From assembly GCA_948473085.1 (NCBI GenBank), contig CAOKWH010000002.1:91035-155034 (forward strand): a stretch of 64,000 bases of DNA, in the 5' to 3' direction. Numbering within the stretch: the stretch's first letter is position 1; every line of letters starts with the position of its first letter. Both the position numbers and the translations under genes were made by a program. The stretch comes from an uncultured Clostridia bacterium. Lineage in GTDB: Bacteria > Bacillota > Clostridia > Oscillospirales > Ruminococcaceae. Below the pieces are notes generated by a model, which saw only the letters and a program-made list of their open reading frames with translations, did no database searches and was not told the origin of the DNA. Shown here in pieces: positions 53,355 to 60,969 of the stretch.

Positions 53355-54311
53355 ATGGTAAAAATCATAGAGCCGAAGATTATCACCGATGAACTCAGGC
53401 CCGACGGTTCCTATGGCCGATTTATCGCCGAACCGCTGGACAGAGGATTTGGTACTACCTTGGGCAATAGCCTTCGTCGTGTGCTGCTCTCCTCGCTTCC
53501 CGGTGTGGCCGTTATGTCTGTTAAGATTGACGGCATTCAACACGAGTTCTCGACCATTCCCGGCGTGAAGGAGGATGTTACGGAAATTATCCTGAACATC
53601 AAGGGCCTGACCGCCAAGCTGTTTACCGAGGAGCCCAAAACGGTCCGTATCGAGGCCGCCGGCCCCTGCGAGGTGACGGCTGGAAGCATCGAGACTGATG
53701 CTGAGGTGGAAATTCTTGACCCAAGTATGCACATCGCCACCCTGGGCGAAGGTGCAAAACTTTCGATGGATATTACCCTGAAGAAGAGCCAGGGCTATGT
53801 ATCTGCCGATAAAAACAAGGCTCTGGAGCTTACCAAGGCCCCCATCGGCACCATAGCAGTAGACAGTATTTTTACACCCGTACTCAAGGTGAACTACACT
53901 GTGGAGAACACCCGCGTGGAGCAGATCACCGATTATGATAAGCTGACAATAGAAGTCTGGACAGACGGCACTATTTCTGCAAAGGAAGCGGTGAGTCTGG
54001 CTGCCAAGATCCTCAATAGACAGCTCAACCACTTTGTAGAACTCTCGGATGAGATCAGCAGCACTGAAATCATGGAGAAAAAAGAGGATACCGGTAAGGA
54101 AAAGGTACTTGAGATGACCATTGAAGAGCTTGACCTGTCGGTGCGTGCATTCAATTGCCTCAAGCGTGCAGGTGTAAATTCTGTCAGCGACCTGATTAAC
54201 AAATCCCCCGAGGAAATGATGAAGGTCCGTAATCTTGGTAAGAAGAGCCTTGAAGAGGTTGTAAGCAAACTGCAGTCCTTAGGTTTTGACCTTAGCAAGG
54301 ATGAAGAATAA
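53355..54311 (+). CDS. rpoA: RNA polymerase alpha subunit
   Basis: A 318-aa subunit. The N-terminal dimerisation domain has [29 protein letters not shown] flexible linker (about 230-245) leads to the C-terminal domain [45 protein letters not shown], which binds UP elements and activators. ATG follows AAGGAGGG. Confidence 0.98.
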   Translation: MVKIIEPKIITDELRPDGSYGRFIAEPLDRGFGTTLGNSLRRVLLSSLPGVAVMSVKIDGIQHEFSTIPGVKEDVTEIILNIKGLTAKLFTEEPKTVRIEAAGPCEVTAGSIETDAEVEILDPSMHIATLGEGAKLSMDITLKKSQGYVSADKNKALELTKAPIGTIAVDSIFTPVLKVNYTVENTRVEQITDYDKLTIEVWTDGTISAKEAVSLAAKILNRQLNHFVELSDEISSTEIMEKKEDTGKEKVLEMTIEELDLSVRAFNCLKRAGVNSVSDLINKSPEEMMKVRNLGKKSLEEVVSKLQSLGFDLSKDEE

Positions 54312-54353
54312 ATGTGAGTTATTCCTCAAGCACAGGTAAAGGAGTGAACATAA

Positions 54354-54695
54354 ATGCCCGGTACAAGAAAACTCGGTAGAAAGACGGACCATAGAACTGC
54401 TATGCTCAGAGCAATGGTTACCTACCTGATGGAAAACGGTAAGATTGAAACCACCGTTACAAGAGCAAAGGAAGTTCGTTCGGTAGCTGAGAAGATGATT
54501 ACAACAGCCAAGCGCGGCGATCTCCACTCCAAGCGTCAGATCTTCTCCTTCATTACAAAGGAGTCGGTAGCGAAGAAGGTAATTGATGAGATTGCCCCCA
54601 ACTACGCTGAAAGAAACGGCGGCTATACCCGTATTATCAGAACGGGCCCCCGTCGTGGCGACGCGGCAGAGATGGCCATTATTGAGCTGATCTAA
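54354..54695 (+). CDS. rplQ: 50S ribosomal protein L17
   Basis: A 113-aa protein, last gene of the supercluster. [38 protein letters not shown] and the C-terminal [24 protein letters not shown] are diagnostic. A strong terminator follows; the ecf transporter genes often found next in Firmicutes are absent here. Confidence 0.97.
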   Translation: MPGTRKLGRKTDHRTAMLRAMVTYLMENGKIETTVTRAKEVRSVAEKMITTAKRGDLHSKRQIFSFITKESVAKKVIDEIAPNYAERNGGYTRIIRTGPRRGDAAEMAIIELI

Positions 54696-54703
54696 GCGGA
54701 TTT

Positions 54704-54738
54704 TTAAAAAGCCTGGAGCATCTGCTCCGGGCTTTTTT
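54704..54738 (+). terminator. Terminator of the ribosomal supercluster
   Basis: AAAAAGCCtGGAGC and GCTCCgGGCTTTTTT form a long stem with an ATCT loop and T run, directly after rplQ. Confidence 0.92.
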
Positions 54739-54812
54739 GTGTCTGGGAAAGGGGTGTGGCCTTATTTTTAAGGTGGGCAAAAAAGGTTTTAAATTTATTC
54801 GGAATTTCCCCC

Positions 54813-54842
54813 TTGCCCTCCCTACAGAAAACATGGTAGAAT
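54813..54842 (+). promoter_or_regulatory. Promoter of the binding-protein gene
   Basis: TTGCCC and TAGAAT with an 18-base spacer; the predicted transcript would begin near 54849, immediately before a terminator-like hairpin. Confidence 0.55.
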
Positions 54843-54856
54843 CTTAGGGAAAAGCG

Positions 54857-54877
54857 GGGGAGCCTCTCCCCTTTTTT
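54857..54877 (+). terminator. Terminator/attenuator in the leader of the binding-protein gene
   Basis: GGGGAG and CTCCCC with a 3-base loop followed by six T lie only about 10 bases after the predicted transcription start and 33 bases before the gene. It may attenuate transcription, or cap the 5' end of the mRNA as a stabiliser. Confidence 0.6.
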
Positions 54878-54910
54878 GTAGTTTGTTCACCAACTGTGGG
54901 AATGGGAAAT

Positions 54911-56485
54911 ATGGGTTATTCAAAGGGTTTACGATACTTTTTACTGCTGGCCTCGCTGCTTTGCATCGGGGTGTTTTCCGGCTGTGGCAGCGATGTGCTC
55001 ATCCTCAACCTGGCGGTGTCCGGCGGGGTGGGTACCTTTGACCCCCAGTTTGCCCAGAACAGCACCTCCATTTTGGTGGCGGCCAATGTATTTGAGCCGC
55101 TGCTGGTGGAGGACCCCGAGGGGCAGCTGCATCCCGGTGTGGCCGAAAGCTATACCCTCTCCCCGGATGGGCGCACCTATACCTTTACTTTGCGGGAGGA
55201 CGCCCGATGGTCGGATGGCAGCAGTGTTACAGCCGGCGACTTTGAATTTGCCCTGAAACGGCTGTTCGAGCGGGAGAGCACCTCCCCCTATGCCGAAAAC
55301 CTCTCCTCGCTGCGCAATGCCCGGAGCATCCTGGCCGGGGAGCTGGATAGCCGTTCCCTGGGGGTGCGCGCCGCCGGGGAATATACGCTGATTGTGGAGT
55401 TGGAGCAGCGAGACAGCAGCGTGCTTTCGGTGCTGGCCAAATGGTACTGCGCCCCCTGTAAGCAGAGCTTTTTCCAGGAGCAGCGCGGCAAATACGGCCT
55501 GGGCATGGATACAACGCTTTATAACGGCCCCTTTGTGGTGAGCATGATGGAAAGCGGCAAGCAGCTGCGCCTGCGCCAGAACCCCCACTACGCCTCGGAG
55601 CGGGGGACACAGCTGTACGGCGTCAACATTGCCCTGAACAGCCCCGACCCGGCGGCGGCCTTTGCAGCCGGGGAAAACTGTGTTTTAAGGCTGCGGGAAG
55701 GGGAGGAAGTACCCAAGAATGCCCGGCTGATTGGGGTGGAGGACACCACCTACCTGCTGCTGTTCAATACCCAGCGCAGCCTGCTGGGGAATGAGGATAT
55801 CCGCCTGGCACTCTGTGCTGCCATCGACCGGCAGGCTGTGCAGGAGGCCCCTTTGGATGGGGCGCGGCAGATTACACAGAATATTATTCCGCCTTCGGCT
55901 ATGCTGCACACCCGGCCTTACCGGGAGCAGGCAGGGGCGCTTTCTGCCCTGTCCCTGCCCGACCCCCGCGGCACCTTCCGGGGAGCCCTGGACAGCGAGG
56001 GGGCCCAGAAGCTGCCGTTTACCGAGCTGATAGCCCCGGATACCTTAACCGAGCGCCGGGCCGGCGGCATGGTCCAGGGCTGCTGGCAGAACACCCTGAG
56101 CGCCAGTATCAACCTGATGCCGCTGGAGCAGCAGGAGTTGATGCAGCGGGTGGCCGCCGGGGAGTATGATATTGCCCTGATTCCCATTAAGAGCGGGGAA
56201 AACCCGCTGGAACTGCTGGGGGATTTTGCCCCGGAGGAGGACCGGTACAACACCGGCTGGCAGTCGGAGGAATATGCCCAGGCACTGGCGGCTGCCCGGC
56301 AGGAGAGCAATACCGCCCGCCTGGCCCGGGATATCCGCCTGGCTGAGCAGCTGCTGGCGGACAGCGGCGTTGTGTATCCGCTGTACAGCGGCGCCAGCTA
56401 CTACGCTGTGGACAGCAGCCTGAAAGAGGTGTGGCTGTACAGCGGCAGCGGGGCCATCTATTTTAAATATGTGCAGAAGCAGTAA
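54911..56485 (+). CDS. Oligopeptide-type ABC substrate-binding lipoprotein
   Basis: A 524-aa lipoprotein (lipobox FSGC) of solute-binding family 5. The family features are VGTFDPQFAQNS, NVFEPLLVEDPEGQLHPGVAESYTLSPDGRTYTFTLREDARWSDGSSVTAGDFEFALKRL and a later IDRQAV segment. It would deliver peptides or similar ligands to an Opp/Dpp permease, but no permease or ATPase genes are adjacent, so it is an orphan. The start is uncertain: GTG 54896, ATG 54902 and ATG 54911 are in frame and none has a strong RBS; 54911 gives the most typical signal peptide. Confidence 0.88.
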   Translation: MGYSKGLRYFLLLASLLCIGVFSGCGSDVLILNLAVSGGVGTFDPQFAQNSTSILVAANVFEPLLVEDPEGQLHPGVAESYTLSPDGRTYTFTLREDARWSDGSSVTAGDFEFALKRLFERESTSPYAENLSSLRNARSILAGELDSRSLGVRAAGEYTLIVELEQRDSSVLSVLAKWYCAPCKQSFFQEQRGKYGLGMDTTLYNGPFVVSMMESGKQLRLRQNPHYASERGTQLYGVNIALNSPDPAAAFAAGENCVLRLREGEEVPKNARLIGVEDTTYLLLFNTQRSLLGNEDIRLALCAAIDRQAVQEAPLDGARQITQNIIPPSAMLHTRPYREQAGALSALSLPDPRGTFRGALDSEGAQKLPFTELIAPDTLTERRAGGMVQGCWQNTLSASINLMPLEQQELMQRVAAGEYDIALIPIKSGENPLELLGDFAPEEDRYNTGWQSEEYAQALAAARQESNTARLARDIRLAEQLLADSGVVYPLYSGASYYAVDSSLKEVWLYSGSGAIYFKYVQKQ

Positions 56486-56489
56486 AAAA

Positions 56490-56520
56490 GCGCCGTCCCC
56501 GGAGATGGGGCGGCGTTTCT
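56490..56520 (+). terminator. Terminator after the binding-protein gene
   Basis: CGCCGTCCCC and GGGGCGGCG pair around a GGAGAT loop, followed by TTTCTTTG. Confidence 0.8.
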
Positions 56521-56589
56521 TTGTTAAAGTTCCGAACAATTCAGCGATTTAGCGCAAAAAATCGCATATAAATATGGTTATTTTGCTAA

Positions 56590-56618
56590 TTGTTTCCATT
56601 GTATAAAAGTGGTATATT
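56590..56618 (+). promoter_or_regulatory. Promoter of the 179-aa secreted-protein gene
   Basis: TTGTTT and TATATT with a 17-base spacer, about 50 bp upstream of the start. Confidence 0.65.
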
Positions 56619-56669
56619 GTAAGTGGATACCCAACATAGCTTATCGACAGAACCAAAGGAGGTATTACA

Positions 56670-57209
56670 ATGAAAGAAAAAATGATGAAGTTGTTTGCAT
56701 TTGTTCTTTGTGCCATACTTGTGTCGATGAACTGCGCCGCACCTGCTGCCGCATTAGAGAAAGAGGTGGCCCCCGGTATTCAGTCTGAAGAGCGGAAAGA
56801 TGTAGCGCCTCATGGTCAATATATTCCCTATTATACCCCAAACCCTCCGGCAGGGTCTTCCAGTAGTGATTATAAGGCTTATGTAGGGAGCACAAGCGGC
56901 AATGTATCTTTGGATGCGTATGCTGCGGATAAGACTATGGAGCGGTTGATAAAAATTGTTGCACCAACATTTGGAGCCACATATTCCGACTTTGCCCGAA
57001 GAGATTTGGAGTTGTTATTTAGTGGGCTTCAGACTGCGATTGAAAAGTATGCCCCAGATGGCGGCGATATGGAATATAAAAAGCTGACATATAAAAATGA
57101 AAAGATTTCTACCTCTACTTCTGTATACTATAAACATGTAGTAACCTATACACTAAGAGGAGGTCAAACAAAGCAAGTAACAATTTATGAAACCGCATCT
57201 TGGGTTTAA
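56670..57209 (+). CDS. Secreted protein of unknown function
   Basis: A 179-aa protein with a signal peptide (KLFAFVLCAILVSMNCAAPAAALEK, cleavage expected after an AAA/ALE region). The mature part has a Pro/Ser-rich stretch (YIPYYTPNPPAGSSSS), an Ala-rich helical region and a C-terminal beta run TSVYYKHVVTYTLRGGQTKQVTIYE. No family was recognised. RBS AAAGGAGG, own promoter, and a large hairpin downstream. Composition is AT-richer than the neighbours. Confidence 0.6.
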   Translation: MKEKMMKLFAFVLCAILVSMNCAAPAAALEKEVAPGIQSEERKDVAPHGQYIPYYTPNPPAGSSSSDYKAYVGSTSGNVSLDAYAADKTMERLIKIVAPTFGATYSDFARRDLELLFSGLQTAIEKYAPDGGDMEYKKLTYKNEKISTSTSVYYKHVVTYTLRGGQTKQVTIYETASWV

Positions 57210-57256
57210 TAGTAGATAGCATAAGATTACTAAGTTTAGCTAATTGATATAATAGT

Positions 57257-57314
57257 AAAAACTGCTGAAATATTTGTCCGTATTTATATTTGCGGAGGTG
57301 TTTCGGCAGTTTTT
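57257..57314 (+). terminator. Large hairpin with T tail after the secreted-protein gene
   Basis: AAAACTGCtGAAA and TTTCgGCAGTTTT pair around a ~30-base loop that contains TCCG/CGGA and a GGAGGT sequence. It probably terminates the upstream transcript or forms a regulatory element before the next gene. Confidence 0.6.
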
Positions 57315-57343
57315 ATAAACTATAAAGCGTAGGGGGTGTATTT

Positions 57344-57856
57344 ATGAATCAGGAGCGTCTGGAAATAATTGATATGCTAAGAAAGGATTCCATGCTGTTG
57401 ATTGCACTGGCTTTTTTGGGGTCCATGCTTGGTTTTGTGCTCATAGGTATCTATGAGTTTGGCTTGGTTCCGAAGATGAAGCCTTTTCCATATATCCACC
57501 TGCTTAGTGGCATGATAAGTATTACCTGGGTTTCCTATTGCAGCGACCTGGTTTCTGCCTCCTGGCATATTGATAAGGCGGTAGAAGCCCTGGGGAGCGG
57601 GGGCGAGGATCAATTGGAGCAGGAACTGCTGGATCTAAAGCAGGCAGAACAGGAGAGCAGGCTGAAAGTAAAGGAACGGCTGCAAACCAGTCTGTCTTTC
57701 CATGCAATATCGGTTATTGCGGAACTTGTCTTTGTGCAGTCGGCCTATTCGGCTATATTATTTTTATTCTACCTTCTCCTTCACAACTATTACCAGCTGA
57801 TAGAAGGCCGTTTTCGCAGGAAATTAGAAGATGTATTGCCAATAGAGGCCATATAG
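57344..57856 (+). CDS. Membrane protein of unknown function
   Basis: A 170-aa protein with two N-terminal membrane helices (LLIALAFLGSMLGFVLIGIYEF and YIHLLSGMISITWVSYC). A cytoplasmic coiled-coil-like region rich in Glu, Gln and Leu (about 85-120) and one or two C-terminal helices (ISVIAELVFVQSAYSAILFLFYLLL) follow. Start ATG 57344 behind AGGGGGTG. It lies 134 bp after the secreted-protein gene and could form a pair with it; no family was recognised. Confidence 0.6.
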   Translation: MNQERLEIIDMLRKDSMLLIALAFLGSMLGFVLIGIYEFGLVPKMKPFPYIHLLSGMISITWVSYCSDLVSASWHIDKAVEALGSGGEDQLEQELLDLKQAEQESRLKVKERLQTSLSFHAISVIAELVFVQSAYSAILFLFYLLLHNYYQLIEGRFRRKLEDVLPIEAI

Positions 57857-57862
57857 ACAACA

Positions 57863-57904
57863 GCAAGAAAGAGCAGATACTTGTTTGTATCTGCTCTTTC
57901 TTGC
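57863..57904. terminator. 18-bp perfect hairpin
   Basis: GCAAGAAAGAGCAGATAC and its exact complement flank a TTGTTT loop, starting 6 bp after the stop codon. There is no T run; the unusually long perfect stem may act as terminator or as an RNase III-type site. Confidence 0.65.
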
Positions 57905-58244
57905 TATGCCCATATAAGGGCTTGCAATGCAGGGTGGCAGGGCATACAGGATATGGAATTTCCTCCATCCAATAGGGCAGGGAAAAAGAGGAAAACAGGT
58001 CGAACAAAATTTTTTTCTTTCCAGGCTGATTCCCTCTTTTTTGTGCGATTTACCACTGGACAATTTCGCTTTTTTTGCTATAGCCCGAAAAACACTATAC
58101 AAACTGTATTATTAAAAATTCTTTTTATTCTTTCTGTTTATAACTCGGTGGAAAGTGTGGAATTTTGTGTGCAAAACTATTTTGCCGTTTTGTATTTTTG
58201 GTAATACTGAAATTGCCCCCGCCAAAAACTGTGACAAGGGAGCA
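57905..58244. other. AT-rich intergenic region, nothing recognised
   Basis: About 340 bp upstream of the nrd promoter. The short overlapping ORFs lack RBS and family resemblance. Pyrimidine- and A/T-rich tracts are present. Confidence 0.5.
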
Positions 58245-58272
58245 TTGACACAGGTAGCAGATGTGGTATACT
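58245..58272 (+). promoter_or_regulatory. Promoter of the anaerobic ribonucleotide reductase operon
   Basis: TTGACA and TATACT with a 16-base spacer, about 100 bp upstream of nrdD. The predicted start of transcription is near 58279. Confidence 0.8.
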
Positions 58273-58285
58273 AAATAAAGACGAA

Positions 58286-58301
58286 TACCTATATATTGTG
58301 G
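58286..58301 (+). promoter_or_regulatory. NrdR box 1
   Basis: TACCTATATATTGTGG closely matches the NrdR consensus acaCwATATaTwGtgt. It lies just downstream of the predicted transcription start, suited to repression. Confidence 0.65.
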
Positions 58302-58317
58302 ACATTTGTGTAATGGA

Positions 58318-58333
58318 GCAGAATATATAGAAA
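58318..58333 (+). promoter_or_regulatory. NrdR box 2 (weaker)
   Basis: GCAGAATATATAGAAA shares the ATATAT core; its centre is about 31 bp, three helical turns, from box 1, the spacing typical of paired NrdR sites. Confidence 0.5.
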
Positions 58334-58370
58334 AAATATAAATTTTGCAGAAGAATAGGAGAAAGATGCC

Positions 58371-60686
58371 ATGCTCACCAAAATCATCAAACGGGACGGC
58401 CGGGAGGTGGAATTTGACCGCAGCAAGATAGCCGAAGCCATCTTTAAAGCGGCCCAGGTGCTGGGCGGAAACAACTATGAAATGGCCAAGGACCTGGCCG
58501 AAAAGGCCGAGGCCCATGTGGAACAAGCCCACCCCGGCATTGTGCCTACGGTGGAGCAGGTACAGGATGCGGTGGAACACACCCTGATTGAGCATGGCCA
58601 CGCCCGCACGGCCAAGGAGTACATCCTCTACCGGGCCGAGCGCACCCGGGTGCGGGAGATGAACACCCGCCTGATGAAAACATTGGAGGATTTGACCTTT
58701 AAGGACGCCGTGGACAACGATGTCAAGCGGGAGAATGCCAATATTGACGGCGATACGGCCATGGGCACCATGCTCAAGTATGGTTCGGAGAGCGCCAAGC
58801 AGTTCTATGAGATGTATGTGCTTAACCCCCGGCACTCCAAGGCGCACCGGGAGGGGGATATTCACATCCACGACCTGGACTTTTTAACCCTGACCACCAC
58901 CTGCTGCCAGATTGATATTGTCAAGCTGTTCCAGGATGGCTTTTCCACCGGCCACGGCTTCCTGCGGGAGCCCAACGATATCCAGAGCTATTCCGCCCTG
59001 GCCTGTATTGCCATCCAGTCCAACCAGAACGACCAGCACGGCGGCCAGAGCATCCCCAACTTTGACTATGGCATGGCGGTGGGCGTAGCCAAAACCTACG
59101 CCCGGCTGTATACCAAAAACCTGGCCAAAGCTGCCGAAATCCTGCTGGACAAGGTGGACATGGAGGAGCGCTTTAAGGAGATAAAGGCCCGGATTTATGC
59201 CGAAACCGGCAAAAAGCCGCTGCTGGAAAACAGCGGGGAATACTGCGCGCTGGAACGCCCCTATCTGGCCGAGCTGGTGGGGGAAGAGGCCGAACGCCTC
59301 CAGCAGCTTGCCATCAAGTATGCCGAGCGGGAAACCGAGCGGGCCACCTACCAGGCCATGGAGGCACTGGTACACAACCTGAACACCATGCACTCCCGGG
59401 CAGGGGCCCAGGTGCCATTCAGCTCCATCAACTATGGCACCGATACCTCCCCGGAGGGCCGGATGGTGATAAAAAACATCCTGTTGGCGGAGGATGCCGG
59501 CCTGGGCAACGGTGAAACCCCCATCTTCCCCATCCACATCTTCAAGGTGAAGGAGGGGCTGAACTACAAGGAGGGGGAGCCCAACTACGATTTGTTCAAG
59601 CTGGCCTGCAAGGTTTCGGCCAAGCGGCTGTTCCCCAACTTCTCGTTTATTGACGCCCCGTTTAACCTGCCCTATTATAAGCCCGGGGATTACAACACCG
59701 AGGTGGCCTATATGGGCTGCCGCACCCGGGTTATGGCCAACCATTACGACCCCAGCCGGGAGATTACCTGCGGCCGGGGTAACCTGAGCTTCACCTCCAT
59801 CAACCTGCCCCGGATTGCCATCAACGCCCATGGCAATGTGGAGTGGTTCTTTGAGGATTTGGAGCGCAAGGTGGATCTCTGTATCGAACAGCTCACCGAG
59901 CGCTTTAAAATCCAGGCGGCCAAAAAGGTGCGCAACTACCCCTTCCTGATGGGACAGGGGGTTTGGCTGGATTCCGAGGCCCTGGGCCCGGACGACAGCG
60001 TGGAGAAGGTGCTGGGCCACGGCACCCTGACTATTGGCTTTATCGGCCTGGCCGAGTGCCTCAAGGCGCTGATTGGCAAGCACCATGGCGAGAGCGCCGA
60101 GGCGCAGAACCTGGGGCTGGAAATTGTGGGCTACATCCGCCAGCGCATGGATGAGGAGAGTAAGAAAACCGGCCTGAACTTCTCGCTGATTGCCACCCCG
60201 GCCGAAGGGCTGTCCGGCCGCTTTGTCCGGATGGATCGGAAGAAATTCGGCACTATCCCCGGCGTTACCGACCGGGATTACTATACCAATTCCTTCCATG
60301 TGCCGGTGTACCATGAAATCAATGCTTTTGATAAAATCCGGCTGGAGGCGCCCTACCATGCCTTAACCAACGGCGGGCATATCACCTATATTGAGATGGA
60401 CGGCGACCCGCTGAAGAATTTGGAGGCCTTTGAATCGGTTATCCGCTATATGAAGGAGTGCGGCATCGGCTATGGTTCCATCAACCATCCGGTGGATCGG
60501 GACCCGGTGTGTGGCTACACCGGCATTATTGACGAGGTCTGCCCCCGATGCGGCCGCCGGGACGGCGAAGGGGTCAGCCTGGAACGGCTGCATAAGCTGG
60601 GGCTGTACCGCAACCTGAACGCCGACACTTTGGGCTACCACGGCGACGCCGCTGAGGAGGCCGACCGCCGGCCCAACAGCCTATAA
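58371..60686 (+). CDS. nrdD: Anaerobic ribonucleoside-triphosphate reductase, catalytic part lacking the glycyl-radical motif
   Basis: A 771-aa class III reductase that makes dNTPs without oxygen. The N-terminal ATP-cone is IKRDGREVEFDRSKIAEAIFKA. Active-site regions are TTTCCQIDIVKL (Cys178/179), NQNDQHGGQSIP and MGCRTRV with the putative thiyl Cys450. A metal site near the end has Cys714, Cys724 and Cys727, but Asp711 where a fourth Cys is usual (DPVC in place of CxxC). The protein then ends ERLHKLGLYRNLNADTLGYHGDAAEE... with no R-x-x-GY and no FNxGK motif. Those occur in the next gene. RBS AGGAGAAAG. Promoter and NrdR-like boxes lie upstream. Confidence 0.93.
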   Translation: MLTKIIKRDGREVEFDRSKIAEAIFKAAQVLGGNNYEMAKDLAEKAEAHVEQAHPGIVPTVEQVQDAVEHTLIEHGHARTAKEYILYRAERTRVREMNTRLMKTLEDLTFKDAVDNDVKRENANIDGDTAMGTMLKYGSESAKQFYEMYVLNPRHSKAHREGDIHIHDLDFLTLTTTCCQIDIVKLFQDGFSTGHGFLREPNDIQSYSALACIAIQSNQNDQHGGQSIPNFDYGMAVGVAKTYARLYTKNLAKAAEILLDKVDMEERFKEIKARIYAETGKKPLLENSGEYCALERPYLAELVGEEAERLQQLAIKYAERETERATYQAMEALVHNLNTMHSRAGAQVPFSSINYGTDTSPEGRMVIKNILLAEDAGLGNGETPIFPIHIFKVKEGLNYKEGEPNYDLFKLACKVSAKRLFPNFSFIDAPFNLPYYKPGDYNTEVAYMGCRTRVMANHYDPSREITCGRGNLSFTSINLPRIAINAHGNVEWFFEDLERKVDLCIEQLTERFKIQAAKKVRNYPFLMGQGVWLDSEALGPDDSVEKVLGHGTLTIGFIGLAECLKALIGKHHGESAEAQNLGLEIVGYIRQRMDEESKKTGLNFSLIATPAEGLSGRFVRMDRKKFGTIPGVTDRDYYTNSFHVPVYHEINAFDKIRLEAPYHALTNGGHITYIEMDGDPLKNLEAFESVIRYMKECGIGYGSINHPVDRDPVCGYTGIIDEVCPRCGRRDGEGVSLERLHKLGLYRNLNADTLGYHGDAAEEADRRPNSL

Positions 60687-60698
60687 CAACCACACAGA

Positions 60699-60715
60699 AG
60701 CGGCAGCCTGCCGCT
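60699..60715 (+). other. Small hairpin in the nrdD gap
   Basis: AGCGGC and GCCGCT pair across AGCCT, between the large and small nrd genes. It could influence the ratio of the two products. Confidence 0.45.
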
Positions 60716-60739
60716 GTTTGATAAGGAGGTTCTTTTACC

Positions 60740-60904
60740 ATGAGCGAAAAGGAAATGATGATTGGCGAGGGTATCAAGTTTGAGCGTATCCGGCGTATTA
60801 CCGGCTATCTAGTGGGCACACTGGACCGCTTTAACAACGGCAAGCGGGCCGAGGAGTCCGACCGGGTTAAGCATTCGGTATCCGGCAGCCTGGAACATAT
60901 CTAA
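60740..60904 (+). CDS. Separate 54-aa glycyl-radical subunit of NrdD
   Basis: Missed by the ORF track because of its size. The protein MSEKEMMIGEGIKFERIRR continues ITGYLVGTLDRFNNGKRAEE and SDRVKHSVSGSLEHI. This is the C-terminal glycyl-radical domain of class III reductases: R-x-TGYL with the radical Gly22, then FNxGK, E, and RVKH, in the same order and spacing as the end of a normal NrdD. AAGGAGG lies about 9 bases before ATG 60740, so it is an independently translated gene and not a frameshift remnant. It should assemble with the 771-aa protein and be activated by NrdG, comparable in principle to the stand-alone radical protein GrcA; that is inference. Confidence 0.88.
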   Translation: MSEKEMMIGEGIKFERIRRITGYLVGTLDRFNNGKRAEESDRVKHSVSGSLEHI

Positions 60905-60969
60905 ACAGAACAGGAAGGGGGAAGGCAAAACAAGCCCTCCCCCTTTGCCATAAATAGGAGGGGATAAAA

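Noticed and set aside
58884-60359. 491-aa minus-strand ORF
   Set aside because: Antisense shadow of nrdD, which has full family motifs on the plus strand.
60600-60686. TLGYHGD at the end of large NrdD as the radical glycine site
   Set aside because: It lacks the preceding Arg and the following FNxGK and RVKH elements, which are present in the small gene.
60687-60739. NrdD split explained by a simple frameshift or sequencing error
   Set aside because: 53 bases separate the two frames, with a stop, a hairpin, an RBS at proper spacing and a new start codon; the upstream tail is not the expected sequence in any frame.
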